From an uncultured Pelagibacteraceae bacterium (GTDB lineage Bacteria; Pseudomonadota; Alphaproteobacteria; Pelagibacterales; Pelagibacteraceae), in assembly GCA_902598735.1 (NCBI GenBank), contig CACKCM010000003.1:45984-109983 (forward strand): DNA of 64,000 nucleotides, in the 5' to 3' direction. The translations under genes were made by a program, and so were the position numbers. Below, one piece after another: positions 63,091 through 64,000 of the stretch; the first letter of the stretch is position 1, and the number at the start of each line of letters is the position of its first letter. The notes beneath the pieces were generated by a model, which was not told the origin of the DNA, ran no database searches, and saw only the letters and a program-made list of their open reading frames with translations.

Positions 63091-63987
63091 ATGAATTTTT
63101 CGATTTTAGATCATAAAAATTCTAAAAGAGTTCGTGTAATTAAGTTAAATGAAATCGACCTGGATAGATTGATTTTTCCTTTTAAAAAACATTCAATTCT
63201 ATCTTTAGAATATAAACCATTCTCAAGATTTAGCTTGGCAAAAAGCTTAGACGAGGTATTTCAAAATAAATTAAGTAAAACTTTGAGTGAAATTCTTAAT
63301 GATAGAAAAACTGGGACTGCCATCGTTGAGCCCGAAATTAAAAATAAGAAATTTGATAAAGATTTTTTAGTAAAGCTCTCAACAGGTCTTGCCTATCTAA
63401 TAGGCAATCCAAACTTTGACTCAATGACCGGCAAATATTATGCAAGATTTCATGTAAAACACCAAGACAGCAGTGATTCTTATTTAAGAAAGGCGTACAA
63501 TAATTTAGATCTTCACACTGACGGAACATATGTAAAAGAGAGTACTGATTGGCTTATAATGACAAAAATGGAAGAGCAAAACGTTAGCGGTGGAGAAAGT
63601 GTAATTTTACATTTAGATGATTGGGAACATTTAGAAGATTTAAGCAATGATCCTGTTGGGCAAGAAGATTTTGTTTGGGGGTCACCTAAAAGTAAAAATG
63701 TTGATTATAAAGTAGAGCATCCCGTATTTTCAAAAGATAAAAATGGCAAACCTATCATCTCTTACATTGATCAATTTCCTGAACCCAAAAATATGAGACA
63801 AGGATTATTTTTGCAAAAATTATCAGATGCTTTAGAACAAAGTAAAAATAAAATAATCTTTCCTTTGCCTGTTGGATCTACAATTTTCTCTAATAACTAT
63901 TTTTGGTTACACGGTAGAAAAGCTTTTAAAGAGCATTCTGGGTTATCTAGAGAATTATTGAGAATTCGAGGAACATTTTTCAACTAA
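63091..63987 (+). CDS. glaH: CsiD/GlaH-like Fe(II)/2-oxoglutarate-dependent oxygenase
   Basis: This 298-aa protein closely follows E. coli CsiD (glutarate 2-hydroxylase). LHTDGTYVKESTDWLIMTKM carries the iron ligands H142 and D144; then LHLDDWEHLEDL, PVFSKDKNGKPIISYIDQF, and FWLHGRKAF with the distal H274. Arg residues in RELLRIRG bind 2-oxoglutarate. CsiD hydroxylates glutarate to L-2-hydroxyglutarate. Exact substrate here is inferred. It ends 13 nt before the window end. Confidence 0.85.
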   Translation: MNFSILDHKNSKRVRVIKLNEIDLDRLIFPFKKHSILSLEYKPFSRFSLAKSLDEVFQNKLSKTLSEILNDRKTGTAIVEPEIKNKKFDKDFLVKLSTGLAYLIGNPNFDSMTGKYYARFHVKHQDSSDSYLRKAYNNLDLHTDGTYVKESTDWLIMTKMEEQNVSGGESVILHLDDWEHLEDLSNDPVGQEDFVWGSPKSKNVDYKVEHPVFSKDKNGKPIISYIDQFPEPKNMRQGLFLQKLSDALEQSKNKIIFPLPVGSTIFSNNYFWLHGRKAFKEHSGLSRELLRIRGTFFN

Positions 63988-64000
63988 TACATAGTTGACA

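Overview
The window is a dense, strongly AT-rich stretch of a streamlined alphaproteobacterial chromosome. It most resembles SAR11 (Candidatus Pelagibacter-like) DNA. The support is overlapping start/stop codons throughout, very short intergenic gaps, poly-A/poly-T-rich coding, a circularly permuted two-piece tmRNA, and tandem SAM-II plus SAM-V riboswitches before metY. The species assignment is inference; no 16S or other marker is present.

Layout. (1) 1-12.5 kb: dcw/cell-envelope operon mraY(end)-murD-ftsW-murG-murC-murB-ddl-ftsQ-ftsA-like, then lpxC-bamD-ligA. ftsZ is not in its usual place after ftsA, and the FtsA-like protein has lost recognisable ATP-binding motifs. (2) 12.5-20.9 kb: mixed housekeeping genes (M24 peptidase, UvrD helicase, AsmA-like protein, fumarase, MazG-like pyrophosphohydrolase, TylF-like methyltransferase) and several tiny membrane or lipoprotein genes. 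(3) 20.88-22.80 kb: a permuted tmRNA gene (minus strand) whose 3' end is duplicated as a 25-bp direct repeat 1,654 bp away. Between the repeats sit a DUF4268/PD-(D/E)xK nuclease-like gene, a secreted small protein, and clusters of TGAGTCC repeats just inside both ends. This looks like a minimal, integrase-less mobile element at the tmRNA gene and is the most novel object here. (4) 22.8-30.3 kb: thyX, an SGNH hydrolase, mrp, and the membrane-protease module hflK-hflC-DUF2065-degP-like, then miaA. (5) 30.4-35.4 kb: ilvB-ilvH-ilvC-leuA for branched-chain amino acids. (6) 35.4-41.4 kb: the rod elongasome mreB-mreC-mreD-mrdA-rodA plus a bactofilin. (7) 41.4-45.6 kb: D-amino-acid dehydrogenase-like, EamA transporter and D-2-hydroxyacid dehydrogenase, then two tandem paralogous lipoproteins. 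(8) 45.6-53.8 kb: a sulfur, thiol and redox block. It holds metY under a SAM-II/terminator/SAM-V leader with an upstream small ORF, gshA-gshB, a VOC protein, cysE, msrB, ccdA and a glutaredoxin. (9) 53.9-56.0 kb: a possible alginate-lyase-like secreted protein, a TIGR03643-like protein and a LysE exporter. (10) 56.1-64 kb: a Liv-type ABC transporter operon with an embedded secreted alpha/beta hydrolase, followed by azlC-azlD and a CsiD/GlaH-like Fe(II)/2-oxoglutarate oxygenase.

How it fits together. The first and sixth blocks together supply peptidoglycan precursor synthesis, septal and lateral wall synthesis, and scaffold proteins. The thiol block is organised around reduced-sulfur use, with metY under SAM feedback at what look like both transcriptional and translational levels. 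The last operon joins high-affinity uptake, an AzlCD-type exporter and an intracellular oxygenase, which suggests uptake and oxidation of one small organic compound whose identity cannot be read from the sequence. Several well-expressed genes (lpxC, hflK, ilvB, leuA) have a -10-like hexamer 6-8 nt before the ATG and no Shine-Dalgarno, which suggests leaderless mRNAs.
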